Under the pieces are notes generated by a model. That model did no database searches and was not told the origin of the DNA. It saw only the letters and a list, made by a program, of their open reading frames with translations. A program made the translations under genes and the position numbers. Positions 19,923 through 26,855 of a stretch of 64,000 bases of DNA are shown here, piece by piece (position 1 is the first letter of the stretch; each line of letters opens with the position of its first letter). Location of the stretch: positions 1 to 64,000 of the forward strand of contig NZ_JALLPO010000044.1 of the NCBI RefSeq assembly GCF_023276435.1. The letters run 5' to 3'. Source of the DNA: Sphaerisporangium perillae. Its GTDB lineage: Bacteria > Actinomycetota > Actinomycetes > Streptosporangiales > Streptosporangiaceae.

Positions 19923-20324
19923 CTAGGTGCCGGTACGGGGATGAGTCTGCCCCTGCTTCGCGAACCGGTCCTGCGCGTCAAGTACGTCGTCCGCGTAACG
20001 CGCGGCCCACGCGCCCATCGCCCGCATTGGGCCGAGCAGCGCGCTACCCGCCTCCGTCAGCGCGTAGTCCACGCGAGGCGGTGCCTCTGCGTACGCCCGG
20101 CGCTCGACCAGGCCGTTGTACTCCAAGCGCCGCAGTGCCTCGTTGAGGACCTTGGGACTGATCCCGCCGATTCGGGTGACCAGCGCTCGCGGCCGCATAG
20201 GACCAGTCTTGCCGAGCGTGTACACCACGACGCTGTCCCAGCGGTTCGCAAGCACCTCGAACGCGACGCGCGCTTGACAGTCGGATGTGTACGCGAGCTC
20301 CGACAGGCCGGGGAGCTTCTCCAT
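19923..20324 (-). CDS. HxlR-family winged-helix transcriptional regulator
   Basis: The 133-residue DNA-binding protein has the HxlR layout: a conserved Cys near the N-terminus (SDCQARVAFEVL), a winged helix with the RPRALVTRIGGISPKVLNEA recognition region, and the wing segment RRAYAEAPPRVDYALTEAG. It is transcribed divergently from the Rossmann-type reductase at 20458. Inverted repeats in the 133-base space between them suggest control of both genes. HxlR proteins commonly respond to electrophiles or redox stress; the signal here is unknown. Confidence 0.88.
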   Translation of the reverse strand: MEKLPGLSELAYTSDCQARVAFEVLANRWDSVVVYTLGKTGPMRPRALVTRIGGISPKVLNEALRRLEYNGLVERRAYAEAPPRVDYALTEAGSALLGPMRAMGAWAARYADDVLDAQDRFAKQGQTHPRTGT

Positions 20325-20344
20325 GTCCTCATCCTGCCCGATCT

Positions 20345-20368
20345 GATGGACACCGCGTGGTGTGCATC
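20345..20368. promoter_or_regulatory. Candidate HxlR operator (imperfect palindrome)
   Basis: GATG-G-ACACC, GCGT, GGTGT-G-CATC is a 24-base palindrome with one mismatched pair and a 4-base centre. It lies 21 bases from the HxlR start codon in the divergent promoter region, a position suited to autoregulation. Confidence 0.5.
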
Positions 20369-20391
20369 AGCCCGCCTAACGTCACGAACCG

Positions 20392-20420
20392 GTGTTCCAT
20401 CTCGGATCACCTAGGAACAC
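20392..20420. promoter_or_regulatory. Second inverted repeat in the divergent region
   Basis: Perfect 7-base arms GTGTTCC (20392-20398) and GGAACAC (20414-20420) with a 15-base spacer lie about 38 bases upstream of the reductase start. It could be a second regulator site or part of the promoter control of that gene. Confidence 0.4.
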
Positions 20421-20457
20421 GCCGGATCGCTGACGATTCGGGGACAGGAGTTGCATC

Positions 20458-21108
20458 ATGCGCATCGGCATCCTCGGCACGGGCACGATGGCCACGACGC
20501 TGGGCGGCGCGTGGGTTCGCGCGGGGCACGACGTCCTCGTCGGTGGACGCAACCGGGCAGCGGCTGCAGCGACCGCGGCCCGCATCGGTGCTGCCGGGCA
20601 CGGAAGCCTCGCGGACGGGGCGACTCACGGCGATATCGTCCTCGCGGCGGTCCCGGCGGACGTGGCGCCGGAGTTGGTGAAGGGGCTCGCCGACATCCTC
20701 ACCGGGCGGACGGTGATCGACTGCACGAACCCCATCGTGCCAACCGACGACGGCTTGGTGCTGGCGACAGGCGGCATGACGTCGATCGCCCAGCGGATGG
20801 CGAACGCTGCACCGGGCGCCCATGTGGCCAAGGCGTTCAACCTGTGCCACGAAAGCATCTGGACGCTGCCACTGCCGGTGTTCGAGGGTGCCCCGCTGGC
20901 CGTGCCGTTCTGCGGTGACGACCCAAGGAGCCTCGATCAGGTCGCTGCACTGATCACGTCGATGGGCTGCACGCCCGTGCCCTGCGGCGGGCTGTCTCGC
21001 GCGGTCTACGTCGAGGCGACGGCGGCGTTCGCGATCGGGGTGTGGTGGTCTGGAGCGGAGGCGCGGTTCGCCTTCCCGACACCGGCGCAGGCCCCGCAGA
21101 ATCCCTAG
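20458..21108 (+). CDS. NADP-dependent reductase of the F420-reductase-like family
   Basis: The 216-residue protein begins MRIGILGTGTMATTLGGAWV, a Rossmann dinucleotide loop, followed by VGGRN, where phosphate-binding residues for NADP are expected. The TVIDCTNPIV and VAKAFNLCHESIW segments match the fold of NADPH:F420 oxidoreductases and related NAD(P)-binding proteins. AGGAG precedes ATG 20458. It faces the HxlR gene and is probably its target. True F420 reductase activity cannot be claimed from this sequence. Confidence 0.75.
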   Translation: MRIGILGTGTMATTLGGAWVRAGHDVLVGGRNRAAAAATAARIGAAGHGSLADGATHGDIVLAAVPADVAPELVKGLADILTGRTVIDCTNPIVPTDDGLVLATGGMTSIAQRMANAAPGAHVAKAFNLCHESIWTLPLPVFEGAPLAVPFCGDDPRSLDQVAALITSMGCTPVPCGGLSRAVYVEATAAFAIGVWWSGAEARFAFPTPAQAPQNP

Positions 21109-21176
21109 CGCCGCAAAGATCCTTAAGGGGTTCAGTCGATCACTCGGCGTGATCGCTGGTTTCGGCCAGGTGGACG

Positions 21177-21407
21177 GTGCAGGCGCGTCGAGCGCCTCGC
21201 TGGGTGTGCGCTGCTCACCTGGGCACCACCGAGACGACCGTACGCAAGTGGCGTGACCGGTTCGCCACGCGCGGCATTAGGGGCCTGGTGGATCTGCCGC
21301 GCCCGGGCAGACCGGAGATCTACGGGCCCGAGGTGCGGTTGCGGGTGGTCGCCTGTGCCACCAGCGCACCCCCGGAGCCTGATCATGTGGCGAGCAGTCA
21401 GCGGTAG
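21177..21407 (+). pseudogene. IS630-type transposase remnant (N-terminal helix-turn-helix only)
   Basis: The frame reads AAHLGTTETTVRKWRDRFAT, then RGIRGLVDLPRPGRP, then CATSAPPEPD. This is the typical N-terminal HTH and linker of IS630-family transposases (the TVRKW and DxPRxGRP signatures). It stops at 21407, before any DDE catalytic domain. The end overlaps the 3' end of the phosphotransferase gene by about ten bases. No terminal inverted repeats are evident. It records past insertion-sequence activity at the left side of the accessory region. Confidence 0.7.
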
Positions 21408-22279
21408 CCGGCTAGACCGTCCGCCAGTTCTACCTCGTCGCGGTCGCGGTACGCGGAGAGTGCCTGCTGCAGGGCGAACGTGCTGCGGATTGTGGCGATG
21501 CGGGTCGACATTTCGTTGCCCGACCAGCCGCCCAGCGCGAGTACCCGCCTCAAGAAATCCTTGCCGTAGCCGGCGCCGACGGCCGCGAGGTCCTCGGCGG
21601 GGTCGCCGATCGTGACCTCGTCCCAATCGACCACTCCGCTGAGCCACGGCAGCCCGTCGGTGCTCTCCCATAGGACGTTCTCGGCACCGAGGTCACCGTG
21701 CACCACTGCTCCGGCGACGTGGGGAAGGCTGTCGAGTGCCGCGAGCTCCCGTTCGGCCCGTTGACGCCCGCTGTGGGACATGAGCACGAACAGCTCTGCA
21801 TGGACGCCCGCCGCGAACTGCCGCCACCGGCCTTCTGGTGTCCGTGGCAGCGCCGCTCGTACCTCCTCGTCGGCGCCGGCCCTGGCCAGTCCGGTCAGCA
21901 GCGTGGCGTACTGTGCCGCCACGGCCTCGGCCACCTCGGCATCTTCGAGCACGTCAGCCTCCAGCGGTGCTCCGGGAACACGGCTGAGGACCAGGAACGG
22001 CGGCTCGTCTGTGCCTGGGGCGCCGCCCTCCAACAGCGGCTCGGGAGTGTGGAAGCCGAGGTCGAGCCCGGCGACCACGCGTAGCACAGCCGCCCGTTCG
22101 GGCAGTCGGGCGGCCGCCGCCTCCGTGCGAGGCAGGCACACGACGCGGTCCGAGCCGATCACTACATGATGGAACTGACCTTGGCGGACGGTGAAACCGC
22201 TCGGTGTGACATCAGGCAGCAGCCGGCTCAGCAGAGCGCGATGCGTCTCAAGGATCTCCATGAGACGTGAACTCTCCAT
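21398..22279 (-). CDS. Aminoglycoside/macrolide phosphotransferase-fold (APH) kinase
   Basis: The 293-residue protein has the APH fold. The catalytic-loop motif HGDLGAENVLW is near residue 205, followed by VVDWDEVTIGDPAEDLA with the metal-binding aspartate. Proteins of this family phosphorylate antibiotics, sugars or other small molecules; the substrate cannot be read from sequence, and resistance should not be assumed. The start was set at ATG 22279 (MESSRLMEIL) with GAAGAG immediately upstream. The frame extends 26 residues further with no supporting site. Confidence 0.8.
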   Translation of the reverse strand: MESSRLMEILETHRALLSRLLPDVTPSGFTVRQGQFHHVVIGSDRVVCLPRTEAAAARLPERAAVLRVVAGLDLGFHTPEPLLEGGAPGTDEPPFLVLSRVPGAPLEADVLEDAEVAEAVAAQYATLLTGLARAGADEEVRAALPRTPEGRWRQFAAGVHAELFVLMSHSGRQRAERELAALDSLPHVAGAVVHGDLGAENVLWESTDGLPWLSGVVDWDEVTIGDPAEDLAAVGAGYGKDFLRRVLALGGWSGNEMSTRIATIRSTFALQQALSAYRDRDEVELADGLAGYR

Positions 22280-22573
22280 CTCTTCAAGGCGGCGGGAATG
22301 TTCACCGGGGCACCAGGCGGTGGCGTCGCGCCGATGCGAGCCTTCACACCATCGCACCCTACAGAGCGCCTCAGCTTGAGGGACCCCGACATCGCGTCAG
22401 AGAAGCGGCCGGGTGCGAGTGGAGCTGGTAGGCCGTCCGCCGGCACAGGTGAGGGCGACGGGATGGCGTGATGCCTCGCCGGCTCGGGGAAAAGTGTGGC
22501 AGGAAGCGGTCAGGGGCGTGCAGCTTGCTGCCGTCCATTTGTCTGGTTCGAGGGCTCGGAATACCGGAGAGTT

Positions 22574-22591
22574 GTTTGTGCAAGGACAAAC
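22574..22591 (+). promoter_or_regulatory. Conserved leader hairpin, copy 1
   Basis: A perfect 6-base stem GTTTGT/ACAAAC with loop GCAAGG lies 29 bases before the peptide start. The same hairpin is unchanged at 24904-24921 and 26343-26360, so the sequence is held constant in all three cassettes. Confidence 0.5.
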
Positions 22592-22620
22592 ACGAAGCCC
22601 TCCAGAAAAGAGAAAAAGAA

Positions 22621-22749
22621 ATGTCGAACACCACTTTCTCCTCGGCCCGCTCCATCCGTTCCGCCGGCACCACCTGGGACTCGTTCTCCCGCTCGGCCGG
22701 GACCACCTGGGACGGTTACAGCCGCGCCGCCGGCACCACCTGGGACTAG
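22621..22749 (+). CDS. AGTTWD-repeat peptide, copy 1 (42 residues)
   Basis: Unrecognised peptide. After MSNTTFSSA come three 11-residue units: RSIRSAGTTWD, SFSRSAGTTWD and GYSRAAGTTWD, ending at the last Asp. Nearly all third codon positions are G or C, unlike the AT-richer flanks, which supports translation in this frame. A purine run (AGAAAAGAGAAAAAGAA) before ATG 22621 may serve as ribosome binding site. In copies 2 and 3 an in-frame ATG 20 codons upstream would add a charged leader; here that codon is ATA, so the short start is preferred. No signal peptide, Cys or membrane segment is present. The repeated core resembles multi-core RiPP precursors in organisation only. Confidence 0.6.
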   Translation: MSNTTFSSARSIRSAGTTWDSFSRSAGTTWDGYSRAAGTTWD

Positions 22750-22811
22750 GAAACAAAGAGACTCAAGAATCGGAACGACGAATCGAATATCAGCTCAACT
22801 GACCTTCCTCC

Positions 22812-22825
22812 TTCCTGATCAGGAA
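22812..22825. promoter_or_regulatory. Perfect 14-base palindrome downstream of peptide copy 1
   Basis: TTCCTGATCAGGAA is self-complementary and identical in all three cassettes (also 25144-25157 and 26583-26596), about 63-67 bases after each peptide stop. It could be an operator, a processing signal or a recombination site. Confidence 0.45.
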
Positions 22826-23127
22826 AAGCTCCACCCGGCAGTACGCGATAAATCATCATCCAGCCGATTCAGACCGTCGCCCTCCGGACATCGACCCCGA
22901 CGGCATCGGCAGTGCATCGAAGCGGCGAAGCGCCGCACATTCGACACATTCGACACATTCCAGGCTTTCAGCCGCAGCGCTCCGGCATCTCCGCTCAGCT
23001 CGGCGGGCCGCATCGCTAACCGCGATCCTTCCGCGATCCTTCCGTGCCACGCCGGCTTCGGACCCCTGTGTCCTCCCGATGACCTCGCCGGCGTCGGTCG
23101 TCCGCCGTGCGCTTTCCGGTCAGGTGG

Positions 23128-23697
23128 TCACTGGCCGAGCAGGGCGAGGGTCAGGTCGTGGATCGAGTGGGTGAGGCGCGTCCGGCCGCCGTTGGCCGTC
23201 ACGTGGCGGACGAGGTCGCCGTCGAAGCACGCCAGGAGGGTGTGGGCGACGAACTCGGCGTCCAGGTCAGGGCGGGCCTCTGCGATCAGCCCGGTGACGT
23301 GGGAGTGCCAGCGCAGATAGGTCGGGTCCTGGTACTTGTCATCCGCGCAGGCGCGGTCGTGGGCGGAGATGAGCGCGAGGTTGCGTAAGGCGAGATCGGC
23401 CAGCGCGTCCAGGAAGGCGATAAGGCGCTCCTTCGGCGGCACACCAGGTCCGAGAGGGGGCGGGCCGGTCGTGATGGCCTCCCCGATGAGCACGGCGCGA
23501 TCGGCGAGCAGCTCTTGGAACAGGCCGGTGCGGCTGCCGAAGCGGCGGAACACGGTGCCCTTGCCGACACCCGCCGCGGCCGCCACCTGGTCGAGGGACA
23601 CGTGGTCGGCGCCGTGCCGTTCCAGGAGCTCCTCGGTCGCGCGAAGGATGGCGAGCCGGTTGCGTGTGGCGTCGGCACGTTCTGGACGGTCGCCCAT
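23128..23697 (-). CDS. TetR-family transcriptional repressor
   Basis: The 189-residue protein has the TetR N-terminal helix-turn-helix (LDQVAAAAGVGKGTVFRRFG, about 40-60) and a helical ligand-binding domain. The start was set at ATG 23697 because GAGGAGGG lies just upstream; a longer frame to 23724 is less likely. It is divergent from the MDR dehydrogenase at 23801. Two copies of a GGAC-N5-GTCC palindrome lie in the 103-base space, so it very likely represses both genes. The inducer is unknown. Copy 1 of the AGTTWD cassette ends about 57 bases beyond its 3' end. Confidence 0.88.
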   Translation of the reverse strand: MGDRPERADATRNRLAILRATEELLERHGADHVSLDQVAAAAGVGKGTVFRRFGSRTGLFQELLADRAVLIGEAITTGPPPLGPGVPPKERLIAFLDALADLALRNLALISAHDRACADDKYQDPTYLRWHSHVTGLIAEARPDLDAEFVAHTLLACFDGDLVRHVTANGGRTRLTHSIHDLTLALLGQ

Positions 23698-23726
23698 CGC
23701 GGCCCTCCTCGTTCCTGGTTGCAACC

Positions 23727-23739
23727 GGACTGTCGGTCC
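23727..23739. promoter_or_regulatory. TetR operator half 1
   Basis: GGAC-TGTCG-GTCC is an inverted repeat with the same 4-base core and 5-base spacing as the stronger palindrome at 23759-23779. It lies about 30 bases upstream of the TetR start. Confidence 0.55.
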
Positions 23740-23758
23740 TCATAATATCGGCGCATCC

Positions 23759-23779
23759 AAGCGGACTGTTGGTCCGCTT
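23759..23779. promoter_or_regulatory. TetR operator half 2 (perfect 8-base arms)
   Basis: AAGCGGAC-TGTTG-GTCCGCTT is a perfect palindrome with 8-base arms and a 5-base spacer. It is placed between a TAATAT box (near 23743-23748) and the dehydrogenase ribosome binding site. Binding here would block the dehydrogenase promoter. Confidence 0.6.
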
Positions 23780-23800
23780 AATTCCTTTGAGGAGTGCCGC

Positions 23801-24730
23801 ATGAACGTCCGAGCGATCGTCGTCGATCCCGGGGCCCCCGCGTCGTTGCGGATCGGCGAGGTGCCGGAGCCGGAGCCCGAGGCCGGGCAGGCCGTGGTCG
23901 AGGTGCGGCACGCGTCCGTCAACTTCGGGGAGGTGCGGTACGCGGGCCACCAGCCGCCGGGAACCGTGCTCGGCTACGACGCGGCGGGCGTGGTGGTCCG
24001 TGCCGCCGCCGATGGGAGCGGACCGGCGCGGGGCAGCCGCGTCGTCGCGTTCGGCCCAGGCGCCTGGTCCCAGCGTGCGGCGTTCGCGACCGGCGATCTG
24101 GCGGAGGTGCCCGAGTCCGTCGCGCTCGCGGACGCGGCGTCGCTGCCGCTCGCCGGGATCACGGCTCTGCGCACGCTGCGCGCGGCCGGTTCCGTTCTCG
24201 GCAGGCGCGTGCTGATCACCGGTGCTTCCGGCGGCGTCGGCCGTACGGCGGTGCAGCTGGCCCGTCGCGCCGGCGCGTACGTCATCGCCTCGGTGGGATC
24301 GCCGGCTCGGGGAGAGGGGCTGGCCGCGCTCGGCGCCGACGAGGTGGTCATCGGGCTGGACTCCATCACGGACCCGGTCGACGTCGTGCTGGAGAACGTC
24401 GGCGGATCTCACCTCGTCAGGGCATGGGAGCTGCTGAAGCCGGGCGGGAACCTGCAGAGCATCGGGTGGGCCTCCGGCGAGCCCGCGGTCTTCCCGCCCA
24501 ACTCGATCTTCACGCTGGGTGCGGCGAAGTCGCTGAACTCCTTCGGTGACGCCACGCGCGTGGGGCCGGACCTGGTGACGCTGATACGGCTGGTGGAGCG
24601 AGGTGAACTGTCTCCCGAGGTGGGCTGGCGGGGGCCGTGGGGGCGCGTCGCGGAGGCCGTGGAGGCGCTCTTCGGACGACGGGTGCCAGGCAAGATCGTG
24701 CTCGATGTCCCACCCCTCGAGGAGGCGTGA
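23801..24730 (+). CDS. Medium-chain (quinone-type, zinc-independent) alcohol dehydrogenase family protein
   Basis: The 309-residue MDR-superfamily oxidoreductase has an N-terminal GroES-like domain (HASVNFGEVRYAG) and a nucleotide-binding loop ITGASGGVGRTAVQLA near residue 140. The catalytic-zinc cysteines of true alcohol dehydrogenases are not seen, so a quinone or enone reductase is more likely. TTGAGGAG precedes ATG 23801. The divergent TetR gene and twin operators suggest induction by a small toxic compound. AGTTWD cassette copy 2 begins about 100 bases downstream. Confidence 0.82.
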   Translation: MNVRAIVVDPGAPASLRIGEVPEPEPEAGQAVVEVRHASVNFGEVRYAGHQPPGTVLGYDAAGVVVRAAADGSGPARGSRVVAFGPGAWSQRAAFATGDLAEVPESVALADAASLPLAGITALRTLRAAGSVLGRRVLITGASGGVGRTAVQLARRAGAYVIASVGSPARGEGLAALGADEVVIGLDSITDPVDVVLENVGGSHLVRAWELLKPGGNLQSIGWASGEPAVFPPNSIFTLGAAKSLNSFGDATRVGPDLVTLIRLVERGELSPEVGWRGPWGRVAEAVEALFGRRVPGKIVLDVPPLEEA

Positions 24731-24826
24731 CGCGGACTGCTCGTCCCCTCTGAAAGGTGACGTAGCGCGCGGACTCCTCATTCGGTACGCGGCGCGGTCG
24801 ACTGTCACGTCAGGTCATTGCGGGTC

Positions 24827-25370
24827 TGGCAGGAAGTGGTCACCGGCGTGCAGCTTGCTGCCGTCCATTTGTCTGGTTCGAGGGCTTGAAATGCCGGAGA
24901 GTTGTTTGTGCAAGGACAAACACGAAGCCCTCCAGAAAAGAGACGAAGAAATGTCGAACACCACTTTCTCCCCGGCCCGCTCCATCCGTTCCGCCGGCAC
25001 CACCTGGGACTCGTTCTCCCGCTCGGCCGGCACCACCTGGGACGGTTACAGCCGCGCCGCCGGCACCACCTGGGACTAGGAAACAAAAGAGACTCAAGAA
25101 TCGGTACGACGAATCGAATATCAGCTCAACCGACTTCCCTCCCTTCCTGATCAGGAATAGCTCCAACGGCAGTACGCGATAAAGCATCATCCGGCCGATT
25201 GAGACCGTCGCCTCCGGACATCGACCCCGACGGCATCGGCAGTGCATGGAAGCGGCGAAGCGCCGCACATGACACGACACATTCCAGGCATCCAGGTCAA
25301 CGCCCCGGTATCTCCCGGCGGGCCGCATCGCCATCCACAGCCCTTCCGCCGCCGGCTTCGGCCTCCTGTG
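24827..25370 (+). repeat. AGTTWD cassette, copy 2 (direct repeat)
   Basis: Second direct copy, starting 2330 bases after copy 1. It is nearly identical to copy 3 from TGGCAGGAAGTGGTCA through the peptide and for about 190 bases beyond, then diverges gradually. It contains the conserved hairpin (24904-24921) and palindrome (25144-25157). The trailing part includes GCGGCG-AAG-CGCCGC, a perfect short hairpin (about 25253-25267). Confidence 0.9.
24951..25079 (+). CDS. AGTTWD-repeat peptide, copy 2 (42 residues)
   Basis: Same plan as copy 1 with Pro instead of Ser at residue 8 (MSNTTFSPA) and identical three units. The other change from copy 1 is a synonymous Gly codon in unit 2. An in-frame ATG at 24891 would give a 62-residue form with a charged extension (MPESCLCKDKHEALQKRDEE). 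That extension lacks the strong G/C third-position bias of the core and is not startable at the same place in copy 1. If used, it would look like a leader peptide followed by a repeated core. Confidence 0.6.
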   Translation: MSNTTFSPARSIRSAGTTWDSFSRSAGTTWDGYSRAAGTTWD

Positions 25371-25415
25371 GCCTCACGCTGTCCTGGGGCGTCCGCTATG
25401 GCCTTCGCTCGCGGG

Positions 25416-26207
25416 TTAGAGGGGAAGCGCGACCCCCAGCCGTCGGATCACCTCGGCATCGCCGGCATCGCTGGGGCGGCCTGACGGCATATGCTCCGTG
25501 ATGGCTGCTCCGACCACGTTGGTCAGCCGCGAGACCAGATCGATCAGCCGTTGCGGCGGCACCCCGTCCGGTTCGGGATAGCCGATAGAGCCGAATTCCG
25601 TGGGGTCGAGTACGTCCAGATCGATGTGGACGTAAACCGGACCGGTGAGGCCGACGAGCACCTTTTCGAGATCCTCGACGCCGTACCGCCGGATGCCGGC
25701 CTTCCCGATGTACTCGTGTTCCGCCGCGGCGCCCGCCCGTTCTCCGGCGATTATCACCTGCTCGGGCATCAGCGGATTCTTCGGAACAAGCGGTGCCGGT
25801 CCTTCGCCGAGCAGCGTACGCAGCACCATCCCGTGGAACGAGCCCGACCGCAAGGTCTGCGGAGTGTAGAGGTCCGGGTGCGCATCGATCCACAAGACCG
25901 TCAGTCGGTCGCCGTACCGGTCGCGGGCGGCGGCGATCGGTGCCAGATCCACCCCGCAGTCACCACCGGTGGTCACCACCACATCATCGATGCCGGCCAG
26001 AGCATTCTCGGTCAGCCGCAGGTTCTCCACGAGCACGTCGAGCCCGCGTACTCCGGCATCGGGTTTGCCCCCCGTGTCGAGTACCGGCACCGTGACCCGG
26101 GCGTCGGCCGGCACCAACTCGGCGGTACGACGGGCGCCCGCCGCGAGCCGCGGCGAATCGCCTAAGCCGGATCCTTGCCACTGTGGCACGCAGAGCACTG
26201 TCGTCAT
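25416..26207 (-). CDS. Arginase/agmatinase (ureohydrolase) family protein with altered first metal motif
   Basis: The 263-residue protein has the ureohydrolase fold. It shows the metal-binding segments DAHPD (near residue 150), SGSFHGM, and HIDLDVLDP (near residue 205) with the trailing PEPDG. The first motif, normally GGDHS with a manganese-ligand His, reads GGDCG here, so one metal ligand is changed. Family members hydrolyse guanidino groups (arginine, agmatine, guanidinobutyrate), and some act on arginine inside peptides. It lies between AGTTWD cassettes 2 and 3, in opposite orientation to both. The substrate is unknown; a role on the Arg of the repeat peptide is speculation. No clear ribosome binding site precedes ATG 26207. 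Confidence 0.82.
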   Translation of the reverse strand: MTTVLCVPQWQGSGLGDSPRLAAGARRTAELVPADARVTVPVLDTGGKPDAGVRGLDVLVENLRLTENALAGIDDVVVTTGGDCGVDLAPIAAARDRYGDRLTVLWIDAHPDLYTPQTLRSGSFHGMVLRTLLGEGPAPLVPKNPLMPEQVIIAGERAGAAAEHEYIGKAGIRRYGVEDLEKVLVGLTGPVYVHIDLDVLDPTEFGSIGYPEPDGVPPQRLIDLVSRLTNVVGAAITEHMPSGRPSDAGDAEVIRRLGVALPL

Positions 26208-26265
26208 GATCGGGGAGCATAGGTGCCGCGTGAGTCACACACAAACAGTTTCCGAGCGTCGAGGT

Positions 26266-26801
26266 TGGCAGGAAGTGGTCAGGGGTGTGCAGCTTGCTGC
26301 CGTTCATTTGTCTGGTTGGAGGGCTTGAAATGCCGGAGAGTTGTTTGTGCAAGGACAAACACGATGCCCTCCAGAAAAGAGACGAAGAAATGTCGAACAC
26401 CACTTTCTCCCCGGCCCGCTCCATTCGTTCCGCCGGCACCACCTGGGACTCGTTCTCCCGCTCGGCCGGCACCACCTGGGACGGTTACACCCGCACCGCC
26501 GGCACCACCTGGGACTAGGAAACAAAAGAGACTCAAGAATCGGTACGACGAATCGAATATCAGCTCAACCGACTTCCCTCCCTTCCTGATCAGGAATAGC
26601 TCCAACGGCAGTACGCGATAAAGCATCATCCGGCCGATTGAGACCGTCGCCTCCGGACATCGACCCCCGACGGCATCGGCAGAACATCGAAAGCGACGAA
26701 GCGCCGCACATTCCAGGTGCTCGGCTCGCAGCCCGGCAACTTCGCCCGGCCCGGCGCACTACATCGCCACCCACGATCCTTCCCGGCTTCGGCCCTTCGT
26801 G
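26266..26801 (+). repeat. AGTTWD cassette, copy 3 (direct repeat)
   Basis: Third direct copy, starting 1439 bases after copy 2 and about 59 bases upstream of the arginase-family start codon. It has the same leader hairpin (26343-26360), peptide and 14-base palindrome (26583-26596). Beyond about 26680 it diverges and is shorter. It abuts the 3' end of the DUF574 methyltransferase gene. Confidence 0.9.
26390..26518 (+). CDS. AGTTWD-repeat peptide, copy 3 (42 residues)
   Basis: Same length and plan as the other two. Relative to copy 2 there is one synonymous Ile codon change and two substitutions in the third unit, which reads GYTRTAGTTWD. The AGTTWD blocks are unchanged in all nine units across the three copies, while changes fall in the variable part of the unit. 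An in-frame ATG at 26330 is present as in copy 2. The function is not known. Confidence 0.6.
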   Translation: MSNTTFSPARSIRSAGTTWDSFSRSAGTTWDGYTRTAGTTWD

Positions 26802-26855
26802 GCCGTGTGCCGGTCGGTGAGCGTGGCGGCGTCAAATGACGTTCGAGATGGCCGG

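Larger units (their letters stand above)
22497..23070 (+). repeat. AGTTWD cassette, copy 1 (direct repeat)
   Basis: First of three direct copies. Homology begins at TGGCAGGAAG and runs through a conserved leader with hairpin GTTTGT...ACAAAC (22574-22591), the peptide gene (22621-22749) and a conserved trailer with palindrome TTCCTGATCAGGAA (22812-22825). It then decays to a common GCCGGCTTCGG block near 23060. This copy is the most diverged and carries small extra insertions after 22935. No terminal inverted repeats or transposase accompany it. Confidence 0.9.

Noticed and set aside
21398-22279. Calling the APH-fold protein an antibiotic resistance gene
   Set aside because: The fold covers many small-molecule kinases; no substrate-specific signature can be read from the sequence.
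24805-25334. - strand frames through the AGTTWD cassettes (for example repeated VPGGAG or VPAER patterns)
   Set aside because: They mirror the + strand repeat, do not start or stop at equivalent places in a way that frames the repeat, and lack ribosome sites; the + strand peptide has a tight start, stop and codon bias.
22497-26801. CRISPR array or IS element as explanation for the three repeats
   Set aside because: Only three ~550-bp copies with 0.9-1.8 kb of different genes between them; no short regular spacers, no transposase and no terminal inverted repeats.
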